Shown: positions 23,921 to 32,538 of the stretch, in pieces | Position numbering within the stretch: the stretch's first letter is position 1 | Layout: each line of letters starts with the position of its first letter | From: an uncultured Senegalimassilia sp. | Lineage (GTDB): Bacteria > Actinomycetota > Coriobacteriia > Coriobacteriales > Eggerthellaceae | Assembly (NCBI RefSeq): GCF_934630535.1 | Contig: NZ_CAKTVU010000013.1 | Coordinates: 1-54,679, forward strand | Reading direction: 5' to 3' | DNA: 54,679 bases | The notes under the pieces: model-generated | The model's database searches: none | What the model was told of the DNA's origin: nothing | What the model saw: only the letters and a program-made list of their open reading frames with translations | Position numbers and translations under genes: made by a program

Positions 23921-25261
23921 ATGACCGAAACCATCACCATCGAGCGCATGGGCTACGGCGCCGAAGCGGTCGGGCACCTGTCCGACGGCAAGACCGTGTT
24001 CGTGGAAGGCGGCGCCCCGGGCGATGTCGCAAGCGTGGAAGTGGTGGAGGACAAGCCCACGTTCGCGCGCGCCCGCATCGCCAAGCTCGAGCAACCCGGC
24101 GCTTGCCGTGTGATGCCGAAGTGGGCCGAGCCCGCGGCAAGCGGCGCGGCACCGTGGCAGCATATCGCCTATGATGCGCAGCTTGAGGCCAAGCGCGCCA
24201 ACGTGGTGGCCGCGCTCGCCCGCACGGGCGGCTTCGGCGATGCGGCCGCCGAGCTGGTGGCGCCGTGCTTGCCCTCCAAGCGCCAGTGGGGGTACCGCAA
24301 CAAGCTTGAACTGGGCGCGCAATGGGACGCGAAGGGCACGTTCAACCTGGGCTTTCATCAGGAGGGCAGCCCCGATGTGATGCAGGCGCTGTCCTGCCCG
24401 CTGGCCCATGACGCTATCGCCAAGGCCCCCAAGGCGCTGCGCGGCGCGCTTCGCTATCTGCAGGGTTCCGATGACCTGGGCATCTTCCGTGTAGGCGTGC
24501 GCACGAGCGTGCGCACCCGCGAGACCGAGATCGCGCTGTGGACGCGCCCGTCGGGCTTCCCGCGCGCCGCGGCTGCCAAGATGCTCAAAAGCTCGCTTAA
24601 GGCCACCAGCGTGGTGCGCGTCATCGCCGACCCGGGCAAGGCGCGCAAGATCAAGGGCCTTGAGGTGCTCGACGGCAAGGGCTGCTGGCAAGAGCAGCTG
24701 CTCGGGGCGCGCTACGTGGCGCATGCGCCGTCTTTTTTCCAGGTGAACACCGCGCAGGCTGAAAAGCTCATGGAGCAGGCCATCCGCATGCTCGGCGGCA
24801 GCGTGGGGGAGGGCGGCCCCGAGGGGCTCGACGGGCTGCTCCTCGCCGACCTGTACGCGGGCTGCGGCACGTTCGGCGTGGCCATGGCGCGCGCCGGCGC
24901 CGATGTGATCGCCGTGGAGTCCGCCGCGTCATCGGTGCGCGACCTGCGACGCAACGCCGACGAGAACTACGTCGACATCGACGTGATCGGCGGGGACGCG
25001 GCCCGCGAGCTGCCCGAGCTGGGCGGGCTTGACGCGCTGGTGGTCGACCCGCCGCGCGCCGGCCTTGCCGACGGCGTGCCCGCCGACATCGCCGCCGCCC
25101 GCCCGGGGCGCGTGGTCTACGTCAGCTGCAACCCCGCCACCTGGGCGCGCGACGTGCGCCGCTTCGAGGATGTGGGCTATCGCCTCGAGCGCGTGCAGCC
25201 GGTGGACCTGTTCCCGCAAACCTACCACGTGGAGCTGGTCAGCTGCTTCATGCGCGGATAG
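23921..25261 (+). CDS. RlmD/TrmA-type uracil-C5 methyltransferase
   Basis: SAM-dependent RNA (uracil-C5) methyltransferase. An N-terminal TRAM domain (residues 1-60) is followed by QHIAYDAQL, a RNKLELGA element, FFQVNTAQAEKLM, the SAM-binding DLYAGCGTFGVAMA, VVDPPRAGL, and the catalytic SCNPATWARD, with a final VDLFPQTYHVELV. Most RlmD enzymes carry a four-cysteine Fe-S site (CGGC before the QH motif). Here only one cysteine of that set is seen, so the cluster is probably absent. Most likely target is 23S or transfer RNA. Start at 23921 chosen; a GTG six bases earlier is also possible. 446 residues. Confidence 0.87.
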   Translation: MTETITIERMGYGAEAVGHLSDGKTVFVEGGAPGDVASVEVVEDKPTFARARIAKLEQPGACRVMPKWAEPAASGAAPWQHIAYDAQLEAKRANVVAALARTGGFGDAAAELVAPCLPSKRQWGYRNKLELGAQWDAKGTFNLGFHQEGSPDVMQALSCPLAHDAIAKAPKALRGALRYLQGSDDLGIFRVGVRTSVRTRETEIALWTRPSGFPRAAAAKMLKSSLKATSVVRVIADPGKARKIKGLEVLDGKGCWQEQLLGARYVAHAPSFFQVNTAQAEKLMEQAIRMLGGSVGEGGPEGLDGLLLADLYAGCGTFGVAMARAGADVIAVESAASSVRDLRRNADENYVDIDVIGGDAARELPELGGLDALVVDPPRAGLADGVPADIAAARPGRVVYVSCNPATWARDVRRFEDVGYRLERVQPVDLFPQTYHVELVSCFMRG

Positions 25262-25438
25262 GCGCCGGCGCGTTCGCTCCTGGCCTGTCGGGGAAGCGTG
25301 CCAAGCGTCGTCGCGCCGCTTGCCGGCGCTCCGGTCCCGTTTGTGCGTTCTACGGTTTTTCCCCGCAGGCGTTTTCAGGTTTCGCCGCGCCCGGTCCCAA
25401 GCTGCTAAACTACGCATCACGAGATTCGTTTAAAGCAA

Positions 25439-25466
25439 CGCCCGCCATCTGCGCGGGCGTTTTCGC
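25439..25466 (+). terminator. Hairpin between methyltransferase and cyclophilin genes
   Basis: ACGCCCGC / GCGGGCGT 8-bp stem followed by TTTTCG in the 254-base gap. It lies close to the cyclophilin gene, so it could also be a leader attenuator. Confidence 0.6.
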
Positions 25467-25515
25467 GAAGGCTTCCGGCAAACGTCGGGGCCGGCTTGAG
25501 AAAAGGAGAAGTCCC

Positions 25516-26049
25516 ATGGCTTTGTACACTCCCGCGTACCAGCCCACCGGCGAGGAAGTCGCCGTCATCAAAACCTCCAAGGGCAACATCCGCGTGCAGC
25601 TGGCGGGCAAGGACGCCCCCATCCACGTCGGCAACTTCGTCGAGCTTGCCGCCAAGGGCTTCTACGACAACCTGAAGTTCCATCGCTACGTGCCGGGCTT
25701 CGTCATCCAGGGCGGCTGCCCCAACACGCGCGACCTTGATACCGACCAGGTCATCGCCGCTGCCGGCAACCCCTTCGCCGGCCTTGGCACCGGCGGCCCG
25801 GGCTACTGCATCAAGGAGGAGTACTCCACCAACCCCAACAACCATCACGCCGACGGCGCGCTGGCCATGGCCCGCAGCCAGAACCCCGATTCCGCGGGTT
25901 CGCAGTTCTACCTGTGCCTGGGCGCCCAGCCCATGCTGGACAGCGGCTACACCGTGTTCGGCCAGACCATCGAGGGCATGGACGTCATCGCCCAGCTTCG
26001 CGTCGGCGATGTGATCGAGGGCATCGAGATCGAGAACGCCGCCGAATAA
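25516..26049 (+). CDS. Peptidyl-prolyl cis-trans isomerase, cyclophilin type
   Basis: Cytosolic cyclophilin that speeds proline isomerisation during folding. Features are KTSKGNIRVQL, FYDNLKFHRYVPGFVIQGGCP, the ALAMARSQNPDSAGSQFYLCLG active-site region and a VFGQTIEGMDVIAQL end. 177 residues, with no signal peptide. The ATG has AAAAGGAG 7 bases upstream. The TPR protein gene follows after 48 bases. Confidence 0.92.
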   Translation: MALYTPAYQPTGEEVAVIKTSKGNIRVQLAGKDAPIHVGNFVELAAKGFYDNLKFHRYVPGFVIQGGCPNTRDLDTDQVIAAAGNPFAGLGTGGPGYCIKEEYSTNPNNHHADGALAMARSQNPDSAGSQFYLCLGAQPMLDSGYTVFGQTIEGMDVIAQLRVGDVIEGIEIENAAE

Positions 26050-26097
26050 CCTGCCTCGCGCAGCATTCCCAAGCGTACAAGATAACGAAGGATCCAG

Positions 26098-27486
26098 ATG
26101 AACAATCAGTTATTCCAGCAAGCCCGCGCAGCTTATGCGCAGAAGGACTTCCAAGGCGCCTTGGAGGCTTACCAGCAGTGCTTGCAGGACGAGGCCAGCC
26201 CCCTTGCCCCCGGCGAGACGGGCAAGCTGTACCATCAAATGGGCAACTGCCTGGTGAAGCTCAAGCAGCCCAACGAGGCCATCCAGGCCTACGGCCAGGC
26301 CGTTGCCGACGAGGCCTACGATGCTCGCGGCGGCGTGCATTACAACCTGGGCATGGCCTATGCCGCCCTGCACGACTATGAGGATGCCGTGGCCAACTTC
26401 GAGGCTGCCGCATCCGACGCGAAGTACGATTCCGCTTACAAGGCCTACACGGGTATGGGCAACGCGCTTCTGAAGATGGGCAAGTCCGCCGAGGCGGGCG
26501 TGGCGTTCCGCAACGCCGCCCTTGACGAGGCCAACCCCGATCCCACCAAGGCCTTGCTGAACCTGGGCGTGTGCTTCATGGCGCTCAACCGCGCCGCCGA
26601 TGCGGTGTCGTCCTACGAAAGCGCCCTGCAGTTCGACATGCAGCCCGAGATGCGCAACCGCCTGTACGCCAACCTCGGCCAGGCTTATGTCGCAACCGGC
26701 CAGATGCAGAAGGCCGTCAACGCCTTCGAGGAGTCCATCGCCGACAAGACGTACTTCCTGTCCGATTCCGCAAGCGTCGATTACCAGCGCGCGGTGGCGG
26801 CCGTTGCCCAGGGCACGTCCGAGATCACGCAGGTTATGGCCCCGGTTTCGGTTCCCGGCAGCGCAGCGCCCTCCGATTCCGCGGACCTCTCCGGCATCGA
26901 TGTGGCTGCCGACGGTTCGGGCATGTACGCCGAGCAGAACCCCTACGCCGCCCAGCAAGCCGACCCGTACTACTACGGCGATCCCTATGCCGCCGATGCC
27001 GGCCAGTACGGCGCGGCAGCGGGCGACGACCGCTTCTTCAGCGCCTCCGACGAGGAGCTCGAGCAGTGGTCCAAGGGCGTTGCCAAGCGCGATCGCAAGC
27101 GCCGCAACGTCGGCCTGAAGATCTTCGTCGTCATCATCCTGCTTGTGGTGGTGGCCTTCGGTGGCGCTCTGCTCTTGTACACGCAGGGTTGGGGCTATCC
27201 CAGCCAGGACAGCGTGGCAACGCAGTTGTTCGCTGATCCCGATAACGCCTCTGCGCTGTATTCCGCCGAGGTCAGCGACACGTCGGCCGCTTCCATGACC
27301 AACTCGCTGGTGAAGGATTCCGCTCCCACCATCAATGCTGTGGAGAAGTCCATGACCGATTCCACCGTGTACGCGACCGCTGAAACCGACGGCGGCGGGC
27401 AGATGCAGTACAAGGTATCCATGGTTCGCGACCTCATCGGTTGGAAGGTCAGCAACGTGGAGCTGTACTTCCCCAGCCAGAACTAA
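26098..27486 (+). CDS. TPR-repeat protein with one membrane helix
   Basis: 462 residues. Residues 1 to about 225 form six or seven tetratricopeptide repeats (for example HYNLGMAYAALHDYEDAVANFEAA and ANLGQAYVATGQMQKAVNAFEE), a protein-binding scaffold. A disordered Ser/Ala/Tyr/Asp-rich linker with YYYGDPYAAD follows. A basic motif (KRDRKRRN) precedes a membrane helix at about residues 343-363, and a small external domain of about 100 residues ends the protein. By charge, the TPR domain would be cytosolic. Its partners are unknown. It follows the cyclophilin gene and may share its transcript. Confidence 0.75.
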   Translation: MNNQLFQQARAAYAQKDFQGALEAYQQCLQDEASPLAPGETGKLYHQMGNCLVKLKQPNEAIQAYGQAVADEAYDARGGVHYNLGMAYAALHDYEDAVANFEAAASDAKYDSAYKAYTGMGNALLKMGKSAEAGVAFRNAALDEANPDPTKALLNLGVCFMALNRAADAVSSYESALQFDMQPEMRNRLYANLGQAYVATGQMQKAVNAFEESIADKTYFLSDSASVDYQRAVAAVAQGTSEITQVMAPVSVPGSAAPSDSADLSGIDVAADGSGMYAEQNPYAAQQADPYYYGDPYAADAGQYGAAAGDDRFFSASDEELEQWSKGVAKRDRKRRNVGLKIFVVIILLVVVAFGGALLLYTQGWGYPSQDSVATQLFADPDNASALYSAEVSDTSAASMTNSLVKDSAPTINAVEKSMTDSTVYATAETDGGGQMQYKVSMVRDLIGWKVSNVELYFPSQN

Positions 27487-27630
27487 CGGCTTGACGAGCT
27501 GCGGACTTCGCGTTCGGACCTGTCGCCAAACGGCTTGATGCGCATATCGGGCATCGAAGCCGCAACCAAGGTAACCTGCGCCCGTGGAAACGGGCGCTTG
27601 GGATAAGAGATAAGAAGAAAGGTACCAATC

Positions 27631-28035
27631 ATGGCTATCCAGAAGACCTACAGCATGATCAAGCCCGACGGTGTGCGCAACGGCCACATCGGCGAGATCG
27701 TCAACCGCTTCGAGCGCGCCGGCCTGACCGTCGAGCGCATGGAGCTGGGCATGGTGACGCTTGACCAGGCCAAGGCCAACTACGCCGAGCACGAGGGCAA
27801 GCCGTTCTACGACGGCCTCATCTCCTACATCACCTCCGGCCCGGTCGTGAAGATGGTCATCTCCGGTGAGGGCGCCGTCGCCAAGGTGCGCACCCTCATG
27901 GGCGCCACTAATCCGGCTGAAGCTGCCCCCGGCACGATTCGCGGCGATTTCGGCCTGATTATGGACGAGAATGTTATTCACGGCTCCGACTCCCCGGAGT
28001 CCGCTGAGCGCGAGATCGGCATCTTCTTCGCATAA
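27631..28035 (+). CDS. ndk: Nucleoside diphosphate kinase
   Basis: Transfers phosphate between nucleoside triphosphates and diphosphates through a phosphohistidine. 134 residues, with KPDGVRNGHIGEIVNRFE near the start, GTIRGDFG, and the active-site NVIHGSDS with His117. The ATG has GAAAGG upstream. It has its own strong terminator and is probably a single gene. Confidence 0.96.
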   Translation: MAIQKTYSMIKPDGVRNGHIGEIVNRFERAGLTVERMELGMVTLDQAKANYAEHEGKPFYDGLISYITSGPVVKMVISGEGAVAKVRTLMGATNPAEAAPGTIRGDFGLIMDENVIHGSDSPESAEREIGIFFA

Positions 28036-28061
28036 GCCGACCGGCATCCTGCACGTTTGGA

Positions 28062-28097
28062 AGCCCCCTGCCCGCTCAAGCGGGCAGGGGGCTTTTT
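28062..28097 (+). terminator. ndk terminator
   Basis: 13-bp perfect stem AGCCCCCTGCCCG / CGGGCAGGGGGCT with a 6-base loop, then TTTT. Confidence 0.92.
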
Positions 28098-28253
28098 CTT
28101 TGGGCGGGATGTTGGGATACTGTTCGCGCGTGTTGCCGTCGGTACGCTGCCCTAAGGGGGTGGCCGTGCCGCCTGCAAGCGCCCTGCGGTTCGCCGTGCA
28201 GGTGCTTGCGATATCGGAGCCCGCAATGCCGTAAGACGAGAAACGGATGAAAC

Positions 28254-29291
28254 ATGCTCTATCGAGTTTTCGATGCCGCGGAGCTACCCGCATTGGTGTC
28301 GGCATTCATGGACGGCTACGAGGTCGTGGCCCCCGTGAAGCGCGGTGCGCACTATTCGTTCGAGGCCATCAGCTCGCCTGACGAGATGGACCTGGCCTAC
28401 GACACCACGCTCGCATCGCCGAAGCGCTACTTCCTTCCTCCCACCGAAACGCTCATGCGTTACAACGCCGTCACCAACGAGGTGGCCGATTTCCAGGAGG
28501 AAGTGGTTCCGCGCGTGATCTTCGGCGCCCATGCGTGCGATATCAACGCCATCAACCGTCTGGACCTGGTGTTTAGCGACGGGCGTTATCCCGATCCCTA
28601 CTACAAGGCCCGCCGCGCCGCCACGTTGATCGTGGGCGTGTCGTGCAGCCCCGACTCCGATTGCTTCTGCAATCTGTGGGATGCCGACGAGGCGCGTTTC
28701 GGCTACGATTTGTTCCTTCATCGCCTAGGCGACAAGTTCCTGGTCAGCATCTCCAGCGTCGAGGCCGCCAATATCCTCGAGTCCGCGGTCGACCTGCGCG
28801 ACGCCACCAACGAGGACCGCATCGAATTCCGTCACGCCACGCGTGCACGCCAGGCTGCGTTCAATCCCGAGATTCCCGAGATCCAGGACGTGGCCATGCT
28901 CATGGACGCGTTCCACTCCGATCCGTTTTGGGAGGAGCTGGGCAGCAAGTGCCTGGCCTGCAACGCCTGCGCCGCCGTGTGCCCGACGTGCTTCTGCTTC
29001 GATATCCAGGACGTGCTCGACCCCGACGGTCAAACCGGCGAGCGTCAGCGCATTTGGGACGCCTGCACCTCGCCGCAGTTCGCCGTGGTGGCCGGCGGCC
29101 ACAACTTCCGCCCTACGGGCCGCGAGCGCGTGCGCCATCGCATGTATCACAAGCTCAACGGCTTTCTGGCAACTTACGACCGCATGCTGTGCGTGGGCTG
29201 CGGACGCTGCGTGAAGGCGTGCAAGGCTGACATCAACCCCATTCGCGTGCTGGAGTTCTTCGAGAAGAAGGGGGCCGAAGGTGCCTGCTAA
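28254..29291 (+). CDS. [NiFe] hydrogenase (group 3b type) beta subunit, 4Fe-4S
   Basis: Electron-transfer subunit related to sulfhydrogenase HydB and anaerobic sulfite reductase A. 345 residues. A large N-terminal domain is followed by two ferredoxin-like 4Fe-4S motifs: CLACNACAAVCPTC at about residue 237 and CVGCGRCVKAC at about residue 314. An additional CSPDSDCFC lies near residue 128. It passes electrons between the FAD subunit and the hydrogenase core. First gene of a four-gene operon; it overlaps the next gene by 11 bases. Confidence 0.88.
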   Translation: MLYRVFDAAELPALVSAFMDGYEVVAPVKRGAHYSFEAISSPDEMDLAYDTTLASPKRYFLPPTETLMRYNAVTNEVADFQEEVVPRVIFGAHACDINAINRLDLVFSDGRYPDPYYKARRAATLIVGVSCSPDSDCFCNLWDADEARFGYDLFLHRLGDKFLVSISSVEAANILESAVDLRDATNEDRIEFRHATRARQAAFNPEIPEIQDVAMLMDAFHSDPFWEELGSKCLACNACAAVCPTCFCFDIQDVLDPDGQTGERQRIWDACTSPQFAVVAGGHNFRPTGRERVRHRMYHKLNGFLATYDRMLCVGCGRCVKACKADINPIRVLEFFEKKGAEGAC

Positions 29292-30192
29292 CACCGATTT
29301 CAACCCCGTGGTCGTATCGCCGTACCACGATGAGCCGGCTGCCATGACGGGGCAGGAGCTTATGGCAGCCAACCCGTATCGCCCGTGGCCGGCGCGCATC
29401 ACGTCCATCACCGAGCTGACGGCAACCGAGAAGCTGTTCGAGTTCCGCCTGATCGATGAGCGCATCCGCGAGGCGTTCCGCCATGAGCCGGGCCAGTTCG
29501 TCGAGCTGACCATCTTCGGCGTGGGCGAGGCTCCCATTTCCATTTCGTCGAGCCCCTCGAAGCGCGGCTTCATCGAACTGTGCGTGCGCCGTGCCGGCCG
29601 CTTCACCGAGGCGCTGCACAAGATGCAGTGCGGCGACATCGTGGGCATCCGAGGGCCCTTCGGCCGCGGCTTCCCGTTCGAGGAGATGAAGGGTCACGAC
29701 ATCCTGCTGGTTGCCGGCGGCCTGGGCATCGCGCCGCTTCGCAGTCTCATCAACAACATCCACGACGAGCGCAGCGACTTCGGCAAGGTCACCATCATCT
29801 ACGGTTCGAAGAACCCCTCCGAGGTCATGTTCCGCAACCAGTTCGAGATGTGGCGCCACCGCAAGGACTTCGACCTGTACCTGACCGTCGATAACCCCGA
29901 TGACACGTGGGATGGCGAAGTCGGCCTGGTCACCAAGCCTTTCGAGCATCTGGAGATCAGCCCGGCGAACACCTTCGGCGCGGTGTGCGGCCCGCCGGTG
30001 ATGTACCGCTTTGTGGTCGCCGAGATGCGCAAGAAGGGCATCAGCTACGACCATATCTACATGAGCTTCGAGCGCCACATGAAGTGCGGCATGGGCAAGT
30101 GCGGCCACTGCCAGATCGGGCATCAGTACTGCTGCATCGACGGGCCCGTGTTCAACTATTGGGAAGCGAAGAACATCCAGGGGTCGATGTAG
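29281..30192 (+). CDS. [NiFe] hydrogenase gamma subunit, FAD/NAD(P)-binding
   Basis: Flavin reductase subunit of the ferredoxin-NADP reductase superfamily, like sulfhydrogenase HydG and the PyrK-type subunits. 303 residues. The FAD-binding domain has GQFVELTIFG and the nucleotide-binding domain has LLVAGGLGIAPLRSLI. The C-terminus carries a 2Fe-2S cysteine set (CGMGKCGHCQIG and a later cysteine pair). It would couple H2 oxidation or evolution to NAD(P). The GTG start at 29281 overlaps the previous gene, showing translational coupling. Confidence 0.88.
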   Translation: MPANTDFNPVVVSPYHDEPAAMTGQELMAANPYRPWPARITSITELTATEKLFEFRLIDERIREAFRHEPGQFVELTIFGVGEAPISISSSPSKRGFIELCVRRAGRFTEALHKMQCGDIVGIRGPFGRGFPFEEMKGHDILLVAGGLGIAPLRSLINNIHDERSDFGKVTIIYGSKNPSEVMFRNQFEMWRHRKDFDLYLTVDNPDDTWDGEVGLVTKPFEHLEISPANTFGAVCGPPVMYRFVVAEMRKKGISYDHIYMSFERHMKCGMGKCGHCQIGHQYCCIDGPVFNYWEAKNIQGSM

Positions 30193-30207
30193 ATGGGAGG
30201 CACGAAC

Positions 30208-30990
30208 ATGGGATGCGGAAACGACGAGCGCCAGACGCGCGACCTTCCGCGCGTTGTGGTGGTCGGGCTTGCCAGCTGCTTCGGCTGCCAGCTGCAGATC
30301 ACCAACGCCGAGGAATACCTGACCGACGTGCTTGGCCAGATCGACCTGCGTTATTGGCAGCTGGCCTCAAGCGAGCCCATGCCGGAGGAGTTCGACGTGG
30401 CCGTCATCGAGGGTGCCGTGACCACCGAGGAATCCGAGGCCACGGTGCGCAAGCTGCGCGAGCGCGCCAAGTGCGTCATCGCTCTGGGCGCCTGCGCCGC
30501 AACGGCGGGCATCCCCGGCATCGCCGCGCGCAACTTCTTCAAGCGCCCCAGCCAGGTGTATCAGGATGTGCCCGCAGCCTGCGGTTCCATGGTGGTGCCG
30601 CGCCCGGTCGGCGCGGTCATCGACGTCGACTACACGGTGCGCTGCTGCCCGATCGACACCATGGACTTCATCGACGTGCTGCAGCGTGCGCTGTACGGGT
30701 CGAACAAGTTCGACCGCACGGGAACCATGTGCGGCCAGTGCAAGCGCAACGGCACCGATTGCTTCTTCGACCAGGGCCAGCTGTGCCTGGGCCTGGTGAC
30801 GGTGGCCGGCTGCGGCGCGAAGTGCGTGAACTTTGGGCGGGCGTGCAATGGCTGCCGCGGGCTTTCCCCCGACGCCAACCTTGACGCTGCGCGCGCCGCG
30901 TGCGAGCGCGCCGGCGTGGACCCGGACGATTTCGACGAGGCGCTGGCGCTGTTCAACCAGGTTGAACGCGTGCAGTCGGCGCGCGAATAG
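30208..30990 (+). CDS. [NiFe] hydrogenase small (delta) subunit
   Basis: 260-residue small subunit of the type found in group 3 cytosolic hydrogenases (related to the 20-kDa subunit of complex I). The proximal cluster motif is SCFGCQLQITNAEE near residue 30; further ligands are in ALGACAATAG, the CCPIDTMD motif, CGQCKRNGTDC and CLGLVTVAGCGAKC. No Tat signal peptide, so the enzyme stays in the cytosol. The start at 30208 has GGGAGG 9 bases upstream. An ATG at 30193 overlaps the ribosome-binding site and was rejected. Confidence 0.9.
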   Translation: MGCGNDERQTRDLPRVVVVGLASCFGCQLQITNAEEYLTDVLGQIDLRYWQLASSEPMPEEFDVAVIEGAVTTEESEATVRKLRERAKCVIALGACAATAGIPGIAARNFFKRPSQVYQDVPAACGSMVVPRPVGAVIDVDYTVRCCPIDTMDFIDVLQRALYGSNKFDRTGTMCGQCKRNGTDCFFDQGQLCLGLVTVAGCGAKCVNFGRACNGCRGLSPDANLDAARAACERAGVDPDDFDEALALFNQVERVQSARE

Positions 30991-31003
30991 GAGACGAATC
31001 GAT

Positions 31004-32299
31004 ATGACGAGGACCGCCATTTCGGTAGACCATATCGCCCGCGTTGAGGGCCATGGCAACGTGCATCTGTCCATCAAGGACGGTGCGGTGGAAACGTGCG
31101 AGATGAACGTGGTGGAGCCAGCGCGCCTGTTCGAGTCCATGGTGGTGAGCCGCAAGTTCGCCGACGTGCCGTATATCGCCAGCCGCGTGTGCGGCATCTG
31201 CTCGGCAAGCCACGTAATCACCGACATCCTGGCCATCGAGCGCATCTTCGGCGTGGAGGTCACCGACCGCACTCGCGCGCTGCGCGAGCTGTTGGTGTAC
31301 GGCAGCTACCTGCAAAACCATGCGTCGCACCTGTTCGTGTTCGCCGCGCCCGACTTTCTGGACATGGCAAGCGTGTTCCCGCTGGCCAAGGCAAACCCCG
31401 AGCTGTTCGACCAGGCGCTGGGGCTGAAGTCGTTGGGCAACCAGCTGTGCAACCTGGTGGGCGGGCGCTCCATCCACCCGATCACCGCTGTGGTGGGCGG
31501 TTTCACCCACGAGCCTACGCGCGACGAATACCTGGCCATGGCCGACAAGCTGGACGCCGAGCGCGAGTTCGCCCGCGCGGTGGTGGACCTGTTCAACGGC
31601 TTCGCCGTTCCCGATATCGCCACCCAGGGCGACATGATGGCCATGGTGGCCGAAGGCCGCTACCCGGTGGCCGACAGCCGCTGGGCGCGCTTCTTGGACG
31701 CGGGCGTCACGTTCGACGTCGATAGGGCTTGCGAGCAGGTTGAGGAGTACGAGGTGTCGCACTCCGCGGCGCTTTTCGCCCGCTGCAGGCAGACGGGCAA
31801 GACCTACTTCACCGGCGCGCTGGCGCGTATCAACGCATCGTGGGGCGCGCTTTCGCAGGAAGCGAAGGTTGCAGCTGCCAAGGCCGGCCTGCGCCCGCCC
31901 GAGCGCAATCCGTTCTTGAACAACGTCGCCCAGGCGGTGGAGGTGCTCGACTCGCTGGGACGCTGCGCCGACCTGTGTCGCAAGCTCGCCGAGCCCGATG
32001 GCGCGTTCGAGGGCGGCAGCGCCCCGGTGCCGTTCGAGGTGCGCGCGGGCGTGGGCACGGGATTCACCGAGGCGCCGCGAGGCACGGTGTTCCATCAGCT
32101 CGAGCTCGATGACGCCGGTCGCGTGGTGCATGCCACCATCATGACCCCCACGGCGCAAAACTGCGCGAACCTGGAGGCCGATATGCGCGTGCTGGCTGAG
32201 AAGCTCATCGCCGACGGCGCGGAGGCGCCGGAGGTGCGCGCCGAGGTCGAGAAGCTCGTGCGAGCCTACGACCCCTGCTTCAGCTGCAGCGTGCACTAG
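31004..32299 (+). CDS. [NiFe] hydrogenase large (alpha) subunit
   Basis: Catalytic subunit, 431 residues, group 3b-like. Nickel is held by four cysteines: RVCGICSASH (Cys63, Cys66) and DPCFSCSVH (Cys425, Cys428). The open frame stops directly after the final histidine, His431. In most hydrogenases a C-terminal tail follows and is cut off by a dedicated protease after nickel insertion. Here no cleavage is needed. A full-length upstream extension of the frame overlaps the small subunit and was discarded; the ATG at 31004 has AGGAGAC upstream. No hyp maturation genes lie in the window. Confidence 0.92.
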   Translation: MTRTAISVDHIARVEGHGNVHLSIKDGAVETCEMNVVEPARLFESMVVSRKFADVPYIASRVCGICSASHVITDILAIERIFGVEVTDRTRALRELLVYGSYLQNHASHLFVFAAPDFLDMASVFPLAKANPELFDQALGLKSLGNQLCNLVGGRSIHPITAVVGGFTHEPTRDEYLAMADKLDAEREFARAVVDLFNGFAVPDIATQGDMMAMVAEGRYPVADSRWARFLDAGVTFDVDRACEQVEEYEVSHSAALFARCRQTGKTYFTGALARINASWGALSQEAKVAAAKAGLRPPERNPFLNNVAQAVEVLDSLGRCADLCRKLAEPDGAFEGGSAPVPFEVRAGVGTGFTEAPRGTVFHQLELDDAGRVVHATIMTPTAQNCANLEADMRVLAEKLIADGAEAPEVRAEVEKLVRAYDPCFSCSVH

Positions 32300-32322
32300 G
32301 GAGTCGAATAGCAGAAACGAAG

Positions 32323-32350
32323 GCGGCCCGCGGAATGCGGGCCGCTTTTT
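32323..32350 (+). terminator. Hydrogenase operon terminator
   Basis: GCGGCCCGC / GCGGGCCGC, 9-bp perfect stem with GGAAT loop, then TTTTT. Confidence 0.9.
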
Positions 32351-32538
32351 CGCGCATAGGTAAGAAGGCGTTTTGCGAGAAAGCGTTCAGCATGCGTTCC
32401 CCTTTCAGGGGCTGATCGCGTTGATCGATCGCGGCGTTGGTGCGCATGGTAGCCCGAAAACAAGAACGTTGAAGGCTAATAAAGGTGCTCGATATACAAT
32501 GGTCGCAGGTAGCATGCCTTGGCGTGGAAGGATTCAGC

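Noticed and set aside
26110..28305. 731-codon frame on the - strand
   Set aside because: Antisense shadow of the TPR protein and ndk genes; no family motifs, and codon pattern is that of the opposite strand.
30193..30207. Earlier ATG of the hydrogenase small subunit
   Set aside because: It lies on the ribosome-binding site of the ATG at 30208.
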